DNA of 14,621 nucleotides from JAUIEH01 sp964483375 (GTDB lineage Bacteria > Pseudomonadota > Alphaproteobacteria > Caulobacterales > Maricaulaceae): the NCBI GenBank assembly GCA_964483375.1, contig CAZABJ010000064.1:1-14621 (forward strand), given 5' to 3'. A program made the translations under genes and the position numbers. Below, piece by piece: positions 13,049-14,621 of this stretch. Each line of letters starts with the position of its first letter. Positions within the stretch are counted from its first letter, which is position 1. Under the pieces are notes generated by a model. The model was not told where the DNA came from and made no database searches. It was given only the letters and a program-made list of their open reading frames with translations.

Positions 13049-14621
13049 ATGTCTGTAGTCGCGTCATTTTCCACCGGGGATGGCCCGCGCGGAGAGGTGC
13101 ATGCGCCGCCGGAGGCTTTGGCGCGTGACGCAAAGGCGGACGCAGCGACCTATGAGGCGATGTACGCCGCCTCCATCGCTGATCCGGACGCCTTTTGGGG
13201 CGAGCATGGGCGGCGTCTGAGCTGGATCACGCCCTATTCGACGGTCAAAAACTGCTCCTACGATCCAAAGAATCTGCATGTCCGCTGGTACGAGGACGGG
13301 GTCCTCAATGTTTGCGAAAACTGCGTTGACCGGCATTTGGCCGACCGCGCCGAGGACGTCGCCATCATATGGGAAGGCGACGAGCCGGGGCGCGACGAGA
13401 AGATCACCTATCGTCAGCTGCATGAGCGGGTCTGCCGGTTCGCCAACGTGTTGAAGTCCCGCGGCGTCAAGAAAGGCGACCGGGTCACCATCTACCTGCC
13501 CATGATCCCTGAAGCCGCCTACGCGATGCTCGCTTGCGCGCGCATCGGGGCGATCCATTCGGTGGTGTTCGGAGGGTTCTCGCCTGAAGCGCTCGCGGGG
13601 CGGATGCAGGACTGTCACTCGACGTGCCTGATTACGGCTGACGAGGGCCTGCGCGGCGGGCGCACGGTGCCCCTCAAACGCAACGCCGATGAAGCGTTGG
13701 CTGAGCATGAGACCGACGTGCGGACCGTGATCATGGTGACCCGCACCGGCGCAGAGGTTCCCATGACGCCGGGGCGGGACGTCCGCTATGAACCCGCGGC
13801 TGAAGATGTCGCGCCGGATTGCCCGATCGAACCGATGAATGCGGAGGATCCGCTATTCATCCTCTACACGTCAGGATCGACTGGGAAGCCGAAAGGCGTG
13901 CTGCACACCTCCGGCGGGTATCTCGTCTACGCCTCGATCACCCATGAATACGTCTTCGACTATCGCCCAGGCGACGTCTACTGGTGCACAGCCGATGTCG
14001 GTTGGGTGACGGGTCACACCTATATCGTGTACGGGCCGTTGGCGAACGGCGCCACGACGCTGATGTTCGAGGGCGTGCCGAGCTATCCTGATGCGTCGCG
14101 TTTTTGGGACGTCGTCGACAAGCATCAGGTCAATATCTTCTACACTGCGCCCACCGCCATCCGCGCGCTGATGCGTGACGGCGAAGAGCCTGTGGCGCGA
14201 ACGTCCCGTAAGAGTTTGCGCGTCTTGGGTACGGTCGGGGAGCCCATCAATCCCGAAGCCTGGCGCTGGTATCACGAAGTCGTCGGCGACGGGCGGCTGC
14301 CCATTGTCGACACCTGGTGGCAGACCGAAACGGGCGGCGCGCTCATCACGCCCTTGCCCGGGGCCACGCCCTTGAAGCCGGGATCGGCGACGCGCCCCTT
14401 CTTTGGCGTTCAACCCGTCATCGTCGATCAGAACGGCGTCCCGCTTGAGGGGGCCACCGAAGGCAATCTGTGCATCGCGGAGAGCTGGCCGGGTCAGATG
14501 CGCACCGTTTATGGCGATCACGAGCGCTTCGTGAACACCTATTTCACGACCTATCCCGGGATGTATTTCACCGGCGATGGCTGCCGCCGGGACGAGGACG
14601 GCTATTACTGGATCACCGGCC
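13049..14621 (+). CDS. acs: Acetyl-CoA synthetase (AMP-forming), first 524 codons (cut by window edge)
   Basis: Acs activates acetate with ATP and CoA to acetyl-CoA, AMP and pyrophosphate in the cytoplasm. It is the high-affinity route for acetate scavenging. The reading frame from the ATG at 13049 (MSVVASFSTGDG; AGGAGG seven bases upstream) is open to the window end. Visible features are the N-terminal SLSWITPYSTVKNCSY-type region, YLPMIPEAAYAMLACARIGA, the ATP loop YTSGSTGKPKG at 273-283, DVGWVTGHTYIVYGPL, motif A5 DTWWQTETGG at 421-430, and FTGDGCRRDEDGY around Asp510. Trp424 is the residue that restricts the acyl pocket to acetate in Acs enzymes. About 125 C-terminal residues, including the regulatory PxxxxGK lysine, lie outside the window. 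Divergent from the transporter genes and preceded by the strongest copy of the proposed operator. Confidence 0.96.
   Translation, partial: MSVVASFSTGDGPRGEVHAPPEALARDAKADAATYEAMYAASIADPDAFWGEHGRRLSWITPYSTVKNCSYDPKNLHVRWYEDGVLNVCENCVDRHLADRAEDVAIIWEGDEPGRDEKITYRQLHERVCRFANVLKSRGVKKGDRVTIYLPMIPEAAYAMLACARIGAIHSVVFGGFSPEALAGRMQDCHSTCLITADEGLRGGRTVPLKRNADEALAEHETDVRTVIMVTRTGAEVPMTPGRDVRYEPAAEDVAPDCPIEPMNAEDPLFILYTSGSTGKPKGVLHTSGGYLVYASITHEYVFDYRPGDVYWCTADVGWVTGHTYIVYGPLANGATTLMFEGVPSYPDASRFWDVVDKHQVNIFYTAPTAIRALMRDGEEPVARTSRKSLRVLGTVGEPINPEAWRWYHEVVGDGRLPIVDTWWQTETGGALITPLPGATPLKPGSATRPFFGVQPVIVDQNGVPLEGATEGNLCIAESWPGQMRTVYGDHERFVNTYFTTYPGMYFTGDGCRRDEDGYYWITG

Noticed and set aside
13064..14521. 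Two long minus-strand reading frames (13064-13708 and 13871-14521)
   Set aside because: The plus strand is an uninterrupted acs frame with all Acs motifs and a strong ribosome site; these are its shadows.
1..14621. Search for tRNA, CRISPR arrays, insertion sequences, integrase, phage or defence genes
   Set aside because: None seen; all space is taken by housekeeping and carbon-uptake genes and short intergenic regions.

Overview
The window is GC-rich, densely coding DNA from an alphaproteobacterium. Overlapping genes, GTG and TTG starts, and the mix of protein families (GltD, a DUF3772-type MscS channel, a DcaP-like porin, a CrbS-type hybrid kinase) all fit that group. The genus cannot be fixed from sequence alone. 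I see no tRNA, rRNA, CRISPR array, insertion sequence or phage gene, so this looks like ordinary chromosome.

Layout. Bases 1-184 (minus) are the first 61 codons of gltD, the glutamate synthase small subunit. A 163-bp divergent spacer separates it from a large mechanosensitive channel gene (348-2708, plus). This meets the propionyl-CoA synthetase gene prpE tail to tail (2716-4590, minus, 7-bp gap). Upstream of prpE on the same strand is a DcaP-like outer-membrane porin gene (4669-6018), with a hairpin between the two. Divergent from the porin is a LuxR-type response regulator (6189-6845, plus; CrbR type). Its stop codon overlaps that of a 1160-residue hybrid sensor kinase with an N-terminal sodium:solute-symporter domain (6842-10324, minus; CrbS type). 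Next come a strong terminator, a sodium:solute symporter (10469-12253) and its DUF4212 small subunit (12257-12538), then an unrecognised 64-residue two-helix membrane protein (12657-12851), all on the minus strand. Divergent from these is acs, acetyl-CoA synthetase (13049 to the window edge, plus, incomplete).

How the genes fit together. From 2716 onward the region reads as one short-chain-fatty-acid scavenging locus. It holds a route across the outer membrane (porin), one across the inner membrane (symporter plus small subunit), two activating enzymes (Acs for acetate, PrpE for propionate), and a CrbS/CrbR two-component system. In other bacteria CrbS/CrbR is known to control acs and acetate uptake. 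The sequence supports this in an unexpected way. A short dyad, GAC-[A/C]AA[A/G]-GTC, lies 87-93 bases upstream of the chosen start codons of acs, the symporter operon and the porin. The porin copy also lies 78 bases upstream of crbR. I propose it as the operator of this regulon; this is inference and untested.
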